Shown piece by piece: positions 17,082 to 26,062 of a stretch of 64,000 nucleotides of DNA. This DNA is from Rhizobium sp. CFBP 8762 (GTDB taxonomy: Bacteria > Pseudomonadota > Alphaproteobacteria > Rhizobiales > Rhizobiaceae). The stretch is from positions 186,001-250,000 of the forward strand of contig NZ_JACYUD010000007.1 of assembly GCF_014841565.1 (NCBI RefSeq), in the 5' to 3' direction. The position numbers and the translations under genes are program-made. The notes below the pieces were generated by a model. It searched no databases, was not told the DNA's origin, and saw only the letters and a program-made list of their open reading frames with translations. Within the stretch, counting starts at the first letter, position 1, and every line of letters begins with the position of its first letter.

Positions 17082-18077
17082 TCATTCGACCGGCTGACTG
17101 CGCAGTCTGGTGGGAGATTGCCCAAACGTCTTGGAGAAAGCGCGGGAAAAATGCGAGGCATTTTCAAACCCCACTTCCAACGCAATCTCGATTAGCGGTG
17201 CTTTCGTCGTCAGAATGAGTTGCCGCGCACGCTCTAAACGCACCCGGCGGTAAATGGCAGCAGGCGAGGCATTGGTCTCGCTCATGAACAACCGCTCAAG
17301 CTGCCGCCGGGACAGACCGACGGAGCTGGCAAGCTCGGCTATCTCCACCGTACCTTCCACATGACTCTCCATCATGATCAGCACGGCGCGCAAGCGCGGG
17401 TCTCTCACCTCGATAGACAGGGGCTGACGCGTCTGGATGGCAAGGCCGGTGCGGGCTTTTTCGATATGCAGCACCTCAAGCGCATTGCGCTCGGCTTTCT
17501 TGCTGATATGCCGCCGGACAATGGTGGCTGCCATATCTGCCGCACTGCTTCCCCCTGCGCAGGAGCCTCTGGTGCGGTCAAGGTTGAAAATTCTGTCGGA
17601 TCGCACGGGAAGATCGGGAAAACGCTGCCGGAATGCGTTGTAGTGCAGCCAGCTGACGCAGGTGCGGTGGCCGTTCATCAGCCCCAACTCCGCCAGAATA
17701 AACGTACCGGTACAGATGCCCAACAGCCGAACCTTTTTTGCCGCCGCTGTCTTCAGGTAGTCTTCGGTGTCGCGATCAATGACCGTATCGTTGTTCAGCA
17801 GGCCACCGACCACGGCGATGTAATGGAACCGGCCGGGATCGACAAAATCAGAGGTGGCTGCAACCTTGACCCCGCAGCTGGACGTGATGAGATGACGCGT
17901 GCTTCCCAGCACCTCCCAATCGGCAAGCACGCGGCCAGACCGGTCGAACTCGTCGCTGGCAAGTCGCAGCGTGTCGACAAACAAGGCAAAAGCCGAAAGC
18001 GTGAAGGATCGCGCCAGCACGAAGCCGATCCTGAGTCGATCCGAAGGCACGCCGGGTTCCGCGTTTGCCATGGGCAT
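17082..18077 (-). CDS. GlxA-type AraC regulator (DJ-1/PfpI plus AraC HTH)
   Basis: An N-terminal DJ-1/PfpI-like domain (RLRIGFVLARSFTLSAFALFVDTLRLA; nucleophile-elbow region LLGICTGTFILAELGLM; SCAGGSSAADMAATIV) is followed by a C-terminal AraC double helix-turn-helix (IAELASSVGLSRRQLERLFMSE and IALEVGFENASHFSRAFSKTFG). From the ATG at 18077 it has 331 residues, normal for this class. An in-frame GTG at 18164 would add 29 unlike residues. GlxA-type regulators such as GbdR or CdhR control quaternary amine and amino-acid catabolism; no target operon is adjacent here. It ends about 50 bp from the convergent chemoreceptor gene. Confidence 0.85.
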   Translation of the reverse strand: MPMANAEPGVPSDRLRIGFVLARSFTLSAFALFVDTLRLASDEFDRSGRVLADWEVLGSTRHLITSSCGVKVAATSDFVDPGRFHYIAVVGGLLNNDTVIDRDTEDYLKTAAAKKVRLLGICTGTFILAELGLMNGHRTCVSWLHYNAFRQRFPDLPVRSDRIFNLDRTRGSCAGGSSAADMAATIVRRHISKKAERNALEVLHIEKARTGLAIQTRQPLSIEVRDPRLRAVLIMMESHVEGTVEIAELASSVGLSRRQLERLFMSETNASPAAIYRRVRLERARQLILTTKAPLIEIALEVGFENASHFSRAFSKTFGQSPTRLRSQPVE

Positions 18078-18228
18078 GGCGTCAAACGCCAATCGCGGTG
18101 CAGAACCACCCGGCACCACCCATGAACCCAAGCTCGACCATCGCCACCCCCTTGATGTAAACACCTTCTATATATCATCCGACCCTCAGACAAAGTCAAA
18201 ACACTGCCCTCTTGTTTGCCGGTCATTT

Positions 18229-18246
18229 TGACGCTATATACCGTCA
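18229..18246. promoter_or_regulatory. Candidate operator of the Xre-RES toxin-antitoxin pair
   Basis: TGACG (18229-18233), spacer CTATATAC, CGTCA (18242-18246) form an inverted repeat 29 bp before the antitoxin start. ATGTAAACA overlaps it at 18246-18254 and is repeated at 18155-18163. Antitoxins of this class usually repress their own promoter through an inverted repeat; the CTATATAC spacer could also hold the -10. Confidence 0.45.
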
Positions 18247-18274
18247 TGTAAACAGGCATCTGGAGAGCAGCATC

Positions 18275-18625
18275 ATGGGCCTTGCGCAATATGCAGATGG
18301 CGGGCTTTTTGCACCGCGTAAGATTGCTGAAGCGTTTCGCACGACCAGCGATGAGATTGCCCGCACCGTTGGCCTCGGCATTGACGCCATTCAGCGCAAG
18401 GACCGTGTGCGCTCCGACAAAACGCAGAAGCGCCTGCGTGAAATGGTGGAGATCGTCAATAAGGTCGAGCCCCGCTTCGGCTCCAACCTGATGGCCTATG
18501 CGTGGTATCGCTCCGAACCCTTACCGGGATTTTCCGGCCAGACCGCCATGCAGCTTGTGCGTGATGGGCGAGCCGACGATGTGCTGGATTACATCGATGC
18601 GGTTGATGCAGGCGTCTACGCCTGA
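18275..18625 (+). CDS. Xre/MbcA/ParS-type antitoxin
   Basis: The 116-residue protein starts MGLAQYADGGLFAPRKIAEAF. Its N-terminal half is a divergent helix-turn-helix (IAEAFRTTSDEIARTVGLGIDAIQRKDRVRS), and the C-terminal half is the MbcA/ParS toxin-binding domain (RLREMVEIVNKVEPRFGSNLMAYAWYRSEPLPGFSGQTAMQLVRDGRADDVLDYIDAVDAGVYA). It should bind and silence the RES toxin encoded 3 bp downstream and repress the operon. The frame extends upstream to 18212 only through a non-ATG start that would cover the presumed operator. Confidence 0.9.
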   Translation: MGLAQYADGGLFAPRKIAEAFRTTSDEIARTVGLGIDAIQRKDRVRSDKTQKRLREMVEIVNKVEPRFGSNLMAYAWYRSEPLPGFSGQTAMQLVRDGRADDVLDYIDAVDAGVYA

Positions 18626-18628
18626 GCC

Positions 18629-19138
18629 ATGCGCTATCAGGGCAAACTCTACCGTGCGCTGAACCCGCGCTACGCTTTCGAACCATTATCGGGCAAAGGC
18701 GCAGAGCTCTACGGCGGGCGCTTCAACCCAAAGGGTATGGCAGCACTTTACACCTCCCTGTCAATCATGGCGGCGGTGCGGGAAGCCAATCAGGTGGGAA
18801 ATCTGCAACCGACCACGCTGGTGTCCTATGACGCAGACATTGATCGGGTGTTCGACAGCCGGGACATGGATGCTTTGACCGCGCACGACATGACAGAAGA
18901 ACGCCTTGCCACGCCCAGCTGGCGCGACCAGATGAAGGCAAACGGTATCGCAGACACGCAGGATTTTGCCCGTCGGTTGACGGCACAGGGCTTTAACGCT
19001 CTGCTGGTGCGAAGCTATGCACCGGGCTCCAGCGCGGACGATCTGAACCTGATCGTCTGGCACTGGGGCGACGCTGTGCCTCGCCGTTTACACGTGATCG
19101 ATGATGAAGCCCGGCTGGTGCGTTTGCCCGCCAGTTGA
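18629..19138 (+). CDS. RES-domain toxin
   Basis: The 169-residue protein starts MRYQGKLYRALNPRYAF and has RES-family landmarks: LYRA, GRFNPKGMAALYTSLSIMAAVREA (conserved Arg, Tyr and Glu) and DLNLIVWHW. RES toxins (MbcT, ParT and relatives) consume NAD+ or modify a metabolic enzyme with ADP-ribose, halting growth when the antitoxin is lost. Adjacent to its antitoxin with 3-bp spacing, it forms a complete type II pair that looks intact. The role could be plasmid/region maintenance, stress or phage response; sequence does not decide. Confidence 0.9.
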   Translation: MRYQGKLYRALNPRYAFEPLSGKGAELYGGRFNPKGMAALYTSLSIMAAVREANQVGNLQPTTLVSYDADIDRVFDSRDMDALTAHDMTEERLATPSWRDQMKANGIADTQDFARRLTAQGFNALLVRSYAPGSSADDLNLIVWHWGDAVPRRLHVIDDEARLVRLPAS

Positions 19139-19160
19139 CAGGGCGACATGGCGTGAGCCG

Positions 19161-19574
19161 TTAAGCTGGTCCCAGCATTAAAAAAGTTTCGCTTTTTGCC
19201 ACACCATCAACGGCGCGCACGGTAGAGATCAAGTCGTTCAGCTCGGGCATGGAGGCGACATCCACTTCGGCTATCATATCCCAGACGCCATTTGTATTGG
19301 ACAGCGATACGATGCCGGGAATCCGCTTGATGGCGGCAGTGGTTGCGCGCGGGGAGCCCGCCATCTCAATGAGAATGAATGCGCGGATCGAGTCCTTACC
19401 CACGTCGTCTTTCAAACGCACGGTAAACCCTTTGATGCTCCCGTCGGCAATCAGCCGATCCAGCCGCTTCTGAACGGTTGCCCGTGCCACGCCCAACAGT
19501 TGTGCCAGTTGCGGAAGCGAGGCCCTTCCGTTGATGCGCAACTCTGCAATCAATCGCTTATCGAGATCATCCAA
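19161..19574 (-). CDS. Lrp/AsnC-family regulator
   Basis: The 137-residue protein has an N-terminal helix-turn-helix (MDDLDKRLIAELRINGRASLPQLAQLLGVARATVQKRLDRLIADGSIKGF) and the RAM ligand-binding domain (DMIAEVDVASMPELNDLISTVRAVDGVAKSETFLML). It is divergent from the amino-acid ABC / RocB / ornithine cyclodeaminase operon, with 249 bp between the starts, so it most likely activates that operon in response to arginine, ornithine or proline, as Lrp-type PutR and OcdR-like regulators do in related bacteria. Ligand is inferred. Confidence 0.9.
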   Translation of the reverse strand: MDDLDKRLIAELRINGRASLPQLAQLLGVARATVQKRLDRLIADGSIKGFTVRLKDDVGKDSIRAFILIEMAGSPRATTAAIKRIPGIVSLSNTNGVWDMIAEVDVASMPELNDLISTVRAVDGVAKSETFLMLGPA

Positions 19575-19823
19575 GCAGCAGTTCCTTTTCTGTCAATCCA
19601 CTGCTTATTTCGTCAATAATTGCGAAAATCAATCACTTTGCTTTCTTTTCTTTACACAGATTCATGCATACTAATTGAGCGTGATAAGGGAGAGTGGTTC
19701 TGGCTATAAAGCGGGATCATCCAAGAAAACCAGCAATCGCTTCACCTTACCGATCTATGCCGCCTCAACGTCACGACAGATCACGCAGCCACTCCTCACG
19801 GCTGTCAATGGGAGATGAAATTC

Positions 19824-20597
19824 ATGAGAATGCCAAAACTGTTTTCTGCTGTACTGATTGCAGGCGCGTTGTGCGTGGCTGCGAGCCCTGCCATGACCGA
19901 GGATTTGCAAAAAATTGAAAAGGCGGGCAAGTTATCCATCGCCCTCTCCGGCGTGTTCCCACCTTTCAGTTTTGTCGATGACGCCAATAAGGTCGTCGGT
20001 TTCGATGTGGATGTCGGCTCCGAAATCGCGCGTCGCCTGAAGGTTGAGCCGGAAATCGTCACGACGGCGTGGGATGGCATCATCGCCGGCCTCGTCACCG
20101 GTCGTTACGACACGATCATTGGCTCCATGGGCATCACGGACCAGCGCAAGAAGGCCGTGGATTTTGTCGGTCCCTACTACCGCTCCGGCCTCGGCCTGTT
20201 TGTTCGCGCTGGCGAGCCAACCAAGGCTCTTGCCGAACTCGAGGGCAAATCGATCGGTGTGACGCTGGGCGAAACCTCGGAAAAATGGGTTCGTGAGCAG
20301 AACAAGTACGATGTGCGGACGTACAAGGGCCTTCCCGAAATGATGATCGATCTCAGCGCTGGTCGAATTGACGCGATGATCGCCGATGACGTACCGGTTC
20401 TGGTGGCCATGAAAACGAGCAATGCGCAGATCAAGCAGATCAAGGATGAAACCCTGCCGCGCTTTGACATTGGCATTGCCATCCGCAAGAACAACCCGGA
20501 GCTGGCAGCCGCCATGCAAAAGGCTCTCGATGACATGATGGCGGACGGCACGTACAAGGCCATATCGGAAAAATGGATCGGCTCGGATATCCGCTAA
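19824..20597 (+). CDS. Amino-acid ABC transporter solute-binding protein
   Basis: From the ATG at 19824 (GGAG nine bases upstream) the protein has 257 residues, starting MRMPKLFSAVLIAGAL with a signal peptide ending near AASPAMTED. The mature SBP-3 domain has SGVFPPFSFVDDANKVVGFDVDVGSEIARRL, TAWDGIIAGLVTGRYDTIIGSMGIT and GRIDAMIADDVPVLVAM. It binds a polar or cationic amino acid. The downstream RocB-like and ornithine cyclodeaminase genes suggest arginine, ornithine or an N-acyl derivative. Confidence 0.92.
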   Translation: MRMPKLFSAVLIAGALCVAASPAMTEDLQKIEKAGKLSIALSGVFPPFSFVDDANKVVGFDVDVGSEIARRLKVEPEIVTTAWDGIIAGLVTGRYDTIIGSMGITDQRKKAVDFVGPYYRSGLGLFVRAGEPTKALAELEGKSIGVTLGETSEKWVREQNKYDVRTYKGLPEMMIDLSAGRIDAMIADDVPVLVAMKTSNAQIKQIKDETLPRFDIGIAIRKNNPELAAAMQKALDDMMADGTYKAISEKWIGSDIR

Positions 20598-20660
20598 CGC
20601 TTTGCCGCTACGAGCGGAATTGCGTTTCTATGGGCATTTTTCGCTGACGCAACAGGCGAG

Positions 20661-20681
20661 CACCCCCTTGTGAACGGGGTG
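20661..20681 (+). other. Intercistronic stem-loop after the binding protein gene
   Basis: CACCCC (20661-20666) pairs with GGGGTG (20676-20681) around a nine-base loop in the 155-bp gap between binding protein and first permease. No T-run follows. Position matches the binding protein/permease hairpins in other operons of this window. Confidence 0.5.
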
Positions 20682-20752
20682 TGCGGGCGAACATCCTTGG
20701 ACGGCTTGGCAGACCCTTGACCGGTTGTGCCAGCCTGTCCCGAAAGGCTGGA

Positions 20753-21415
20753 ATGGATATCGAACTCATACGGCAAATTCTGCCCTTTCTGGCGCAAGCC
20801 TCGGTTTTGACCATTGGTCTCACCGTGTGTTCGCTGGCCATCGGGCTGGTTGTGGCAGTCACCATCACTATCGCCAGTTTCTCGCGTATGCGCGCAGCGC
20901 GGTGGGCGGCCGCCGCCTATGTCAGTATCATGCGCGGGACTCCGCTTCTGGTGCAATTGTTTCTCGTCTATTTTGGCGGGCCACAGATGGGCCTTGAACT
21001 GACGCCCTTTCTGGCGGGCGTCGTCACCATGGGTTTTAACATCGGTGCCTACATGTCGGAAGGCATGAAGGGAGCTGTTCTGGCCGTCGACCGGGGGCAG
21101 AACGAGGCATCGCGGTCGCTTGGCTTTGGTCGTTTTGACACCATGCGGCTGTTCATTCTGCCACAAGCGGCACCCCTGATGATCCGCTCGCTGGGCGTCA
21201 ACACCGTCATCCTGTGCAAGAGCACCGCACTGGTGTCGACAATTGGTGTGGTTGAACTGACCTATTCGGCGCAGCGTTTTGTCACCTCCACCTTCAAACC
21301 GTTCGAAGTGTTTGCCTGTGCGGGCGCGGCCTATCTCATCATCGTTGCAGCAATATCGCTGATCGTGCACGCCCTTGAACGTGCCGTGGATCACGGCAGG
21401 AAGGCAGCCCTATGA
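20753..21415 (+). CDS. Amino-acid ABC permease 1 (HisQ/HisM type)
   Basis: The 220-residue inner-membrane protein starts MDIELIRQILPFLAQASVLTIGL after AAAGG. It has five predicted membrane helices, IMRGTPLLVQLFLVYFGGPQ and the ATPase-coupling loop [25 protein letters not shown]. An upstream in-frame start (20681) would add a non-family leader. Its stop overlaps the next permease start by 4 bp. Works with permease 2, the ATPase and the binding protein. Confidence 0.92.
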   Translation: MDIELIRQILPFLAQASVLTIGLTVCSLAIGLVVAVTITIASFSRMRAARWAAAAYVSIMRGTPLLVQLFLVYFGGPQMGLELTPFLAGVVTMGFNIGAYMSEGMKGAVLAVDRGQNEASRSLGFGRFDTMRLFILPQAAPLMIRSLGVNTVILCKSTALVSTIGVVELTYSAQRFVTSTFKPFEVFACAGAAYLIIVAAISLIVHALERAVDHGRKAAL

Positions 21416-22068
21416 GCCTCGATTTCAGTGTTGTTCCCGACTATTTCGGCATCCTGTGGACGGGCATTCTCTGGACGGTTCTGATTACCGTTCTGGCCGG
21501 GGGCATCAGCATCCTTGTCGGCATCGCCATTGCGGTCGCGACGCTCTATGGACCAAGGCTTCTTGCTTTTCCGCTGCGCGGCGTCGTGTTCCTGTTCATG
21601 GGCACACCCTTGCTCCTGCAACTCTATCTCTTCTACTACGGCCTGTCACAGATCGGCATCATGCTGCCTGCCTTCTGGACCGGGGTGGTTGGCTTGGGCC
21701 TGCATTATGCCGCCTACAACGCCGATATTTTTCGGGCGTCCCTACAAGCGGTCGATCCCGGGCAGGCAGAGGCCTCAAGGTCGCTCGGCTTCAGCCGGTC
21801 TGCAACGCTTCGGTTCTTCGTCCTGCCGCAGGCGATGCTCACCGCCTTGCCGCAGGTTGGCAACAACAGCATCATCCTCTTGAAGGATACCGCCGTTCTC
21901 TCTGTGCTGGGCATTGCCGAGTTGGTGCTGAATGCGCAGCGCGCCATCAGCGAGACCTATCGCCCATTTGAATTCTATTTCACCGCAGCCATTCTCTATT
22001 ACATCGTCAATCTGGCGATGGAATTCCTGCTGAGGAAAGCTGCCAGAAAAGCGGAAGCCATCCGATGA
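21412..22068 (+). CDS. Amino-acid ABC permease 2 (HisM/HisQ type)
   Basis: The 218-residue membrane protein has the family motif [17 protein letters not shown] and coupling loop [36 protein letters not shown]. It overlaps both neighbours by 4 bp, so permeases and ATPase are translationally coupled. It forms the channel with permease 1. Confidence 0.92.
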   Translation: MSLDFSVVPDYFGILWTGILWTVLITVLAGGISILVGIAIAVATLYGPRLLAFPLRGVVFLFMGTPLLLQLYLFYYGLSQIGIMLPAFWTGVVGLGLHYAAYNADIFRASLQAVDPGQAEASRSLGFSRSATLRFFVLPQAMLTALPQVGNNSIILLKDTAVLSVLGIAELVLNAQRAISETYRPFEFYFTAAILYYIVNLAMEFLLRKAARKAEAIR

Positions 22069-22829
22069 ACACCCAGACCCCCATGATCGACGTGCGGCAG
22101 ATCCGCAAAGCCTATGGCGTGCATGAGGTGCTGAAAGGCATCGACCTCAGCGTCAACAAGGGCAAGATCGTATCCATCATCGGGCCCAGTGGCTCGGGCA
22201 AGAGCACGTTGCTACGCTCCATCAATATGCTGGAGGACGTATCCAGCGGTGAAATCTGGCTGGATGGAAAACAGGTTAATCGCCCCCTGAAAGGCCGGCA
22301 GTTCGAAAACCACATCAACCATATCCGCCAGGAGATGGGCATGGTTTTTCAGCAGTTCAATCTGTTTCCCCATCTCACGGTTCTCCAGAACATCATGATT
22401 GGGCCGATCCGGCTGCGCAAGCTGAACAGGGCGGAGGCCCTGGACCGTGCGCAAACGCTTCTGTCCAAGGTGGGCTTGAGCGACAAGGGCAACGCCTACC
22501 CCGCCCGTCTGTCCGGTGGGCAGAAACAGCGCGTTGCCATAGCCCGTGCGTTGGCCATGCAGCCCAAGGTCATGCTGTTTGACGAGGCAACATCGGCGCT
22601 CGATCCAGAACTGGTGGAAGAGGTCAATCAGGTGATGAAACAGCTGGCTGCCGAGCATATGACCATGCTGATCGTCACTCATGAGATGCGCTTCGCAGCC
22701 GAGGTCTCCGATCAGGTCATTTTCATGGATGGCGGTGTCGTCATCGAGCAAGGCGCACCGAAGGACGTGCTGTCCAATCCCGTTGAGGAACGCACGCGGG
22801 CGTTTCTGCGCAAACACCTTTCGCACTGA
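22065..22829 (+). CDS. Amino-acid ABC transporter ATP-binding protein
   Basis: The 254-residue ATPase has Walker [11 protein letters not shown]-loop in [11 protein letters not shown], signature LSGGQKQRV, Walker [15 protein letters not shown] and H-loop VTHEMRFA. It is the GlnQ/HisP type that energises polar amino-acid uptake and sits third in the four-gene transporter cluster. Confidence 0.94.
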   Translation: MNTQTPMIDVRQIRKAYGVHEVLKGIDLSVNKGKIVSIIGPSGSGKSTLLRSINMLEDVSSGEIWLDGKQVNRPLKGRQFENHINHIRQEMGMVFQQFNLFPHLTVLQNIMIGPIRLRKLNRAEALDRAQTLLSKVGLSDKGNAYPARLSGGQKQRVAIARALAMQPKVMLFDEATSALDPELVEEVNQVMKQLAAEHMTMLIVTHEMRFAAEVSDQVIFMDGGVVIEQGAPKDVLSNPVEERTRAFLRKHLSH

Positions 22830-22846
22830 TTGCAGGAAGCATAACC

Positions 22847-24550
22847 ATGACCACATTGCCGACAGACGACCAACGGGCACCCGGCCCGCTCGACCCCGCA
22901 CGTGTTCGCGACCTCGCTTTGCAAATGGTGTCGTGGCGCAGTGAAACCGGCACGCCGGGCGAAGCAACGTTTTCCACGCAACTGGAAACATTGCTGCGCA
23001 ACATTCCTTATTTTCAGGCTCACCCGGATCACATCCGCAGCATTGCCAGCCACGGAACGCCGCTTACCCATAGTATTGTGGCACTCGTGCGCGGTCAGGG
23101 CCGTCACGCCATTGCGCTCACCGGTCACTTCGATACGGTTTCGACGGACAACTATCACGATCTCCAGCCGCTGGCCTGCGACAGTTCCGCGCTTGCAGAA
23201 GCGCTGGTGGCGGACCTGTCCAGCCGCGCGCGGTCCGAGCAGGAAGAGAGGGCGCTGAGCGATCTGCAAAGCGGCGACTTCCTGGCTGGGCGTGGTATGC
23301 TGGATATGAAGAGCGGTCTTGCCGCAGGCATTGCCTGTCTGGAAGACTTTGCCAGCCGTCCGGAGCGGGACGGCAATCTTCTGCTGATTTTCACCCCGGA
23401 TGAGGAACGCGAAAGTCGTGGCATACGGTCCCTGCGCGACGCGCTGCCGCAAATTGCGCAGGATTTCGATATCGACGTTTGCGCTGCAATCAACATGGAC
23501 GTCACCTCGGATCAGGGCGATGGCCGGGAGGGGCGGGCTATCTATGCAGGCACCATCGGCAAGCTGCTGCCGTTCGCACTGGTCATCGGGTGCAGTTCGC
23601 ACGCCAGCTACCCCTTCGAAGGCGTCAGCGCGCAGGCCATGGCCGCCGGTATCCTCGCGAATTTCGAAGGCAATGCGCGCCTGGCCGATGAGGACGAGAC
23701 CGACATTTCCCCGCCGCCGATTTGCCTTGAAGCCAAGGATCTGCGCAACGGCTATGAAGTAACGACGCCCGAACGCTTCTGGCTGGCGTTCAACTGGCTG
23801 TACCATGCCATGACTGCGGATGCGTTGTTTGCGCGCTTCCAGCAGGAGGTTCTGGAGGGCGCATCCGCCGCCGTTGCGCGTTTCGCCGCGCAGGCTGACG
23901 ACTACAGTGCACGGATCGGCAAGCGCGCAGGGGCCACGCCCGCCGCGCCGCGGCTCATCACCTTCGACCAGTTACGCGACCTCGCGGCGCAGGCCCTCGG
24001 ACAGGGCTTTGAAGCAGCCTACCAGACCGAGGAAAATCGCCTCTCCCACATCGACAACCCGCTGGAACTCACGCGTTTGCTCACCAACTGGCTGGTGGAT
24101 GCCGCCCGTGTATCCGGCCCGGCGATCATCGTCGGTTTTTCCGGGCTGCATTACCCGCCAAGCCGTTTGCACATGAACCAAACGCATGACCGCGCCTTGC
24201 ATCAGGCTATCGAAAGCGCCCGCACCGCGCTTGGAAACACGCCGGAACGCAGCCTGAGCTGGAAGCCGCACTTTCAGGGCATTTCCGATATGAGCTTTCT
24301 CGGGCAGGCCGCGACCGGCAGTGACGTGGTTTCCGGCAATACGCCCATCTCTCGTTTGGTCGACCATCCGTCACCTCAGGCGCTCCGGTTCCCGGCAGTC
24401 AATATCGGGCCGTGGGGACGCGAGTTTCACCAGAAGCTGGAACGCGTTCACGCCCCCTATGCCTTTGAGGTTCTTCCGCCGCTTCTGGCCCACATCGTCC
24501 ACGCGTTTTTGACAGCAGCCCGCCCACAATCCTCAAGGATATCGCTTTGA
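22847..24550 (+). CDS. RocB-like M20 family metallopeptidase
   Basis: The 567-residue protein belongs to the M20 peptidases of the arginine-utilisation RocB type. Metal-site motifs are in place: LTGHFDTVSTDNYHDL (His, Asp), GRGMLDMKSGLAAG (bridging Asp), FTPDEERESRG (Glu pair) and CSSHASYPFEG (His in the dimerisation lid). M20 enzymes hydrolyse amide bonds of N-acyl amino acids or small peptides. Sitting between an amino-acid ABC transporter and ornithine cyclodeaminase (4-bp overlap with the latter), it may release ornithine or arginine from a conjugated import. Precise substrate unknown even for Bacillus RocB. Confidence 0.87.
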   Translation: MTTLPTDDQRAPGPLDPARVRDLALQMVSWRSETGTPGEATFSTQLETLLRNIPYFQAHPDHIRSIASHGTPLTHSIVALVRGQGRHAIALTGHFDTVSTDNYHDLQPLACDSSALAEALVADLSSRARSEQEERALSDLQSGDFLAGRGMLDMKSGLAAGIACLEDFASRPERDGNLLLIFTPDEERESRGIRSLRDALPQIAQDFDIDVCAAINMDVTSDQGDGREGRAIYAGTIGKLLPFALVIGCSSHASYPFEGVSAQAMAAGILANFEGNARLADEDETDISPPPICLEAKDLRNGYEVTTPERFWLAFNWLYHAMTADALFARFQQEVLEGASAAVARFAAQADDYSARIGKRAGATPAAPRLITFDQLRDLAAQALGQGFEAAYQTEENRLSHIDNPLELTRLLTNWLVDAARVSGPAIIVGFSGLHYPPSRLHMNQTHDRALHQAIESARTALGNTPERSLSWKPHFQGISDMSFLGQAATGSDVVSGNTPISRLVDHPSPQALRFPAVNIGPWGREFHQKLERVHAPYAFEVLPPLLAHIVHAFLTAARPQSSRISL

Positions 24551-25608
24551 CCATCCATTCCAACCTGAACATCGTCCCCTTTGTCAGCGTCGATCACATG
24601 CTGAAACTAGTGCTGGCGGTGGGAACCGAACGGTTTCTGACCGAACTGGCAGAGGTGATCGAAGAGGATTTTCGCCGCTGGGAGCAGTTCGACAAGACAC
24701 CGCGCGTGGCATCCCATTCGGAGCAAGGCGTCATCGAACTCATGCCCACCAGCGATGGTGCCCTGTACGGTTTCAAATACGTCAATGGTCACCCGAAAAA
24801 CACACGGGAAGGTCTCCAGACCGTAACCGCCTTCGGCGTTCTGTCCGATGTCGATAGCGGTTATCCGGTTCTGCTGTCGGAAATGACCATTCTGACCGCC
24901 CTGCGCACCGCCGCCATGTCCGCCGTTGCTGGCAAATATCTTGCCCGACCCGGCTCCAGAACCATGGCAATTATTGGCAATGGTGCACAAAGCGAGTTTC
25001 AGGCTTTGGCATTCAAGGCCATCATGGGCATCTCCACGCTTCGCCTGTATGACATCGACCCTACTGCCAGCGCACGCTGCGCAAAAAACCTTGAGGGTCA
25101 AGGATTCACCATTACCATTTGCCGATCCTCACAGGAGGCCGTTGAAGGGGCTGACATCATCACGACTGTGACGGCGGACAAGCAGAACGCCACGATCCTG
25201 TCCGACAACATGGTCGGCCCCGGTGTCCACATCAACGGTGTTGGCGGCGATTGCCCTGGGAAAACCGAACTGCATCGGGATATCCTGATGCGCTCCGAAA
25301 TCTTTGTGGAATACCCGCCGCAAACGCGTATCGAAGGAGAAATTCAGCAATTGCCCGCCGACCACCCCGTGCAGGAACTGTGGGCCGTTATGACGGGTCG
25401 CCTGCCGGGCCGCTCGAGTGAACGGGCCATTACGCTGTTTGACAGTGTGGGTTTCGCCATCGAGGATTTTTCCGCGCTGCGCTATGTGCGCAGCAAGCTT
25501 GCCGAAACGGGCCTGTTCCTCGATCTCGATCTGATTGCCGATCCCGACGAGCCTCGCGATCTTTTCGGCATGCTGTTGCGCTGCGAACAGAAGCTGAAAA
25601 ACACGTAA
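24547..25608 (+). CDS. ocd: Ornithine cyclodeaminase (first copy)
   Basis: The 353-residue enzyme of the OCD/mu-crystallin family deaminates and cyclises L-ornithine to L-proline using bound NAD+. Visible: substrate-side residues in ELMPTSDG and YGFKYVNGHPKN (Lys), TALRTAAMSAVAGKYL (Arg), the Rossmann motif IIGNGAQSEFQALA, and VGGDCPGKTEL with the catalytic Asp. Length matches OCD (about 350). It ends the Lrp-linked transporter operon, giving import, hydrolysis to ornithine, then proline. A close paralogue lies at 46674-47723. Confidence 0.93.
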   Translation: MTIHSNLNIVPFVSVDHMLKLVLAVGTERFLTELAEVIEEDFRRWEQFDKTPRVASHSEQGVIELMPTSDGALYGFKYVNGHPKNTREGLQTVTAFGVLSDVDSGYPVLLSEMTILTALRTAAMSAVAGKYLARPGSRTMAIIGNGAQSEFQALAFKAIMGISTLRLYDIDPTASARCAKNLEGQGFTITICRSSQEAVEGADIITTVTADKQNATILSDNMVGPGVHINGVGGDCPGKTELHRDILMRSEIFVEYPPQTRIEGEIQQLPADHPVQELWAVMTGRLPGRSSERAITLFDSVGFAIEDFSALRYVRSKLAETGLFLDLDLIADPDEPRDLFGMLLRCEQKLKNT

Positions 25609-25633
25609 CGAGATCGGAAAACTAAAGGTAAGG

Positions 25634-25665
25634 GCATTCTGGCGGACAGGTGTTCGCCAGAATGC
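25634..25665. terminator. Bidirectional terminator hairpin
   Basis: GCATTCTGGCG (25634-25644), a 10-base loop, and CGCCAGAATGC (25655-25665) make a perfect 11-bp stem between the convergent ocd gene and the small basic-protein gene. Short T-rich tracts follow on both strands. Confidence 0.8.
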
Positions 25666-25666
25666 T

Positions 25667-25981
25667 TTACCCCTCTGCCTGTTCCTTGTTGCGCTTGCGC
25701 GTGGCGGCAGCCTTTTTGGCAGAGGCGGAGCGCTCTTCCTTGGTGCGGGCTGCAGAGGCCGCGCCACCCTTGCGGCCGCCCTTTTCGGAGGATGCATGGG
25801 TGTCGGGATGGCCACGACCGGAGCCGGACTTGTTGCCGCCCCCGCTTTCCTTGTTCACCGTTGCCCAAGCCCGTCGTTCGGCTTCTTCAGCAGGAACGCC
25901 CCGGTCTTCATACCCGTCTTCAATATGCTCGGCCTTGCGCTTTTGCTTGTCCGTATAGGCAGATTTGTCGCCTTGGGGCAT
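25667..25981 (-). CDS. Small basic, disordered rhizobial-type protein
   Basis: From ATG 25981 (GAGGAGAGATCAG upstream) the protein has 104 residues, starting MPQGDKSAYTDKQKRKAEHIEDGYEDRG. The first half (EDRGVPAEEAERRAWATVNKESGGGNKSGSG) is a conserved motif seen in short proteins often labelled plasmid stabilisation protein; the second half is a Lys/Ala/Arg-rich low-complexity tail (EKGGRKGGAASAARTKEERSASAKKAAATRKRNKEQ) resembling a DNA-binding tail. Function is not known; nucleic-acid binding is a guess from charge. Confidence 0.8.
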   Translation of the reverse strand: MPQGDKSAYTDKQKRKAEHIEDGYEDRGVPAEEAERRAWATVNKESGGGNKSGSGRGHPDTHASSEKGGRKGGAASAARTKEERSASAKKAAATRKRNKEQAEG

Positions 25982-26062
25982 CTGATCTCTCCTCAAATAT
26001 GGGTCTGTTATAACCACAAATTCCAGGAGAGGTTCCCGGTGGTGCGCCTGTCATGGTTAGCC

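Noticed and set aside
17965-21245. Further TGTCGACA octamers at about 17972 and 21234 as members of a GntR regulon
   Set aside because: Both lie inside coding sequence without promoter context; an 8-bp palindrome containing a SalI site is expected by chance in G+C-rich DNA.
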